Shown here one piece after another: positions 62,340 to 64,000 of a stretch of 64,000 nt of DNA; positions within the stretch are counted from its first letter, which is position 1; every line of letters begins with the position of its first letter. The notes under the pieces were generated by a model that did no database searches, was not told the origin of the DNA, and was given only the letters and a program-made list of their open reading frames with translations. Source of the DNA: Isoetes taiwanensis (lineage: Eukaryota; Streptophyta; Lycopodiopsida; Isoetales; Isoetaceae). The stretch covers positions 6,535,199 through 6,599,198 of the forward strand of contig JAJEKV010000050.1 in assembly GCA_021234155.1 (NCBI GenBank), in the 5' to 3' direction. Both the position numbers and the translations under genes were made by a program.

Positions 62340-63900
62340 GTGGTTTAAGAATCTAATTAGAGGTAAGAAGCATTTGTTCTTTGAAAGAAGACAAGCTATG
62401 ATGGGTTCTTCGTTCCAAACAAAACCTAAGCTTTTTTGGAAAAGCTTATTTCATAAGCCTGATCAGGCCAAAGTTGATTTGGATGCTTTACTTGGTTTGG
62501 TGAGATCTTTGTATTGTATTGAGAATTCAGATTGCATGCCTATAGTAGATGTCACAGAAGATTTATTTTCTTGTGAAAATGTGCATTGTCAATTGAAGAA
62601 GATGAATAATGGTAAAGCATTTGATCTTGATGGCATTTCTAATGAATTGATAAGATGGGATGGTAAGGAACTCATTCAGGTAGTTATCACTCAGTTAAAC
62701 ACTGCAGTTCAGTTGGGATTGCCTAAATCTTAAAAGGAATGCAGGATTATTCCGATTTATAAGTCAGGGGCCAAATACGATATAAAACATCATCACACTG
62801 TCATGGTTGGACACACTTTTTCTAAATTATTAAATGGATTATTGGAAAGTAAAACTAATGATTGGGTTGATACTAATAGTAAGAGAGTTACTGCCCAAGC
62901 TGAGTTTCAGAAGAAACATAGTACCCTCGATCATTTTCTTATCTTGAGATTGCTTATAGAGTAGGCAAGGAAGCCAAGAAGGGCTCTTTATTTGGCATTT
63001 ATAGACTTCTTGACGGCCTTTGAGACAATGCCTCGAAAATCTTCATGCACGCATGGAACATCTTGGGGTTCCTTCTTCTCTTAAAGGAGCAGTTGCTAGA
63101 TTGTATGAGGAAGTTATTGCAAAACTGTCAGCTCAAGTACCACTGGAGGTTTTAAAGCACAATTGGAGTCCGACAAGGTTGTTCCCTCTCTCCGACCCTC
63201 TTTGGACTCTACATTCATGAGTTAGAAGAGTGGTTTGGAGTAAGAGGGCACGCAGGTTCTTGTTTAGAACACTATGTTTTCAGTTGTTACTTTATACTGA
63301 CGATGTTGTGCTTATCTCTGGAAATTCAGATGGTCTCCAGAAACATCTTGATAATTTGGAATCCTTTTGTGAGGCTCGCAAGATGAAGGTAAACTTGAGC
63401 AAATCCAAAATAATGACATTTGATTTTTCTAAAGCATCAACATTCTATTACAAAGATGAGCTCCTTGAAATGGTTAATTGCTATAAGTATTTGGAATTGG
63501 AGATAACATCAAATTTGAAGTGAAAAGAATGTGTGCGCAAGAGGCTTGCTGGTGGTAGAGCAGCCCTGTATGGGATGCTTTCTAGATGTCATAAGGCCTT
63601 CTTGACTGGCTTTAGACTTAAAAAAAAAAGCTTTTCAAAACATTAGTACAGACTGTGTTATTGTATGGCATTCCGATTTGGGGGCCCTCTATTTCAGTAA
63701 AAATGTGGTGTCAGTTTGAATCTATCTTCAAAATCTTTTTACATGAGGAGCTGGGGGTTAAATCACAAACTCCTTTTGCAATTATGTTAGCTGAGACTGA
63801 CATGATACCTCTAGAAACAAAGGCCTTTTTCCTGACAATTAATTTTGTAAATAGATTGAGAAAATTGGATGATGGCAGGTGGCTAAAGATGGGTTGAATC
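62340..63900 (+). pseudogene. LINE reverse transcriptase, divergent family I relative, broken
   Basis: In order: SFQTKPKLFWKSLFHKPDQA (linker), NNGKAFDLDGISNEL, HHHTVMVGHTFSKLLNGLLE, AEFQKKHSTLDHFLILRLL, YLAFIDFLTAFETMP, then in other frames LYEEVIAKLSAQVPLEVLK. The catalytic LLLYTDDVVLISG (about 63284-63325) and CYKYLELEITSNLK follow. After that come PIWGPSISVKMWCQFESIFK and LGVKSQTPFAIMLAETDMIP, the counterpart of WNDLEQVQKAF...ALGVKS...ILLQETGFLP in family I. At least six stops or frame changes. Confidence 0.82.
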
Positions 63901-64000
63901 AGAACACTAACACTAGATCGTCACATGATGTACCAAAAAAGGTGCATTTGCACTCTTCACTTTAAAATCTGTATAAAATCAAAGGTTCAATTATCAATCA

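Larger units (their letters stand above)
61600..64000 (+). mobile_element. Divergent relative of LINE family I, reaching the window edge
   Basis: Starts inside the endonuclease (VIVVGDFNARSKGL at about 61717) and continues through a linker and the RT to the post-RT region at about 63890. It is truncated at the 5' end, and its 3' end is outside the window. Blocks shared with family I include NNGKAFDLDGISNELIRWDG, RALYLAFIDFLTAFETMPRK (compare VDFAKAFDTVPRE) and YTDDVVLISGNSDGLQKHLD. Identity is clearly lower than among copies 1-5, so it is a separate lineage. It is AT-rich, unlike the GC-rich copy 2. Confidence 0.85.

Overview
This window looks like transposon-dense nuclear DNA from a land plant with a large genome. 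I favour a fern or another non-seed plant, but that is inference. The reasons are a plant-type PLS-class pentatricopeptide repeat (PPR) gene with an unusually long run of 31-residue S motifs, two plant LINE lineages in many decayed copies, and nested DNA transposons and satellites. The plant call rests on the PPR and LINE types; the fern call rests on remembered style and needs a database search. There are no rRNA genes, CRISPR arrays or prokaryotic operons.

Layout. 1-7.1 kb: two decayed copies of LINE family I, a plus copy and a minus copy, meet at a GC-rich ACGACGTT block. The plus copy carries a 597-bp MITE with an 8-bp target duplication. 7.3-9.75 kb: a dispersed repeat with a second copy at 18.96-19.76 kb. 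9.75-17.25 kb: a tandem segmental duplication of a LINE family I tail plus a decayed DDE-like ORF. One copy later received an L1-like LINE, so the order of events can be read. 17.4-17.9 kb: a copia gag remnant. 19.99-21.94 kb: the only intact, convincing host gene, a 650-codon intronless PPR gene on the minus strand. 22.96-25.8 kb: a decayed Ty3/gypsy element with a primer binding site. 26.5-28.4 kb: a hAT-type BED-finger remnant and a 5'-truncated L1-like LINE with a 15-bp target duplication. 28.7-30.1 kb: a foldback structure around a tandem pair of SINE-like units with pol III boxes; a third unit lies inverted at 60.05-60.54 kb.

31.6-46.8 kb is the centrepiece. An L1-like LINE with a poly(A) tail and a 13-bp target duplication is split inside its reverse transcriptase gene by a 10,277-bp element with 29-bp terminal inverted repeats and a 3-bp target duplication (GAG). 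Removing the element and one GAG restores the LINE reading frame exactly. The insert resembles a CACTA/CMC DNA transposon but shows no transposase. It carries 19-bp minisatellite arrays, about 3.5 copies of an 830-bp tandem repeat, internal inverted repeats and different subterminal repeat sets at its two ends.

46.8-61.1 kb is AT-rich. It has two related foldback elements (50.1 and 57.6 kb), a 547-bp MITE candidate (52.5 kb), a decayed single-frame ORF (51.7-52.4 kb) and a few possible exons of unrecognised genes. 61.1-64 kb: a fragment of LINE family I, then a more divergent relative that reaches the window edge. Apart from the PPR gene, nearly everything coding-like is a broken mobile element. 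The interest lies in the nesting order, the target duplications and the unclassified non-autonomous elements.
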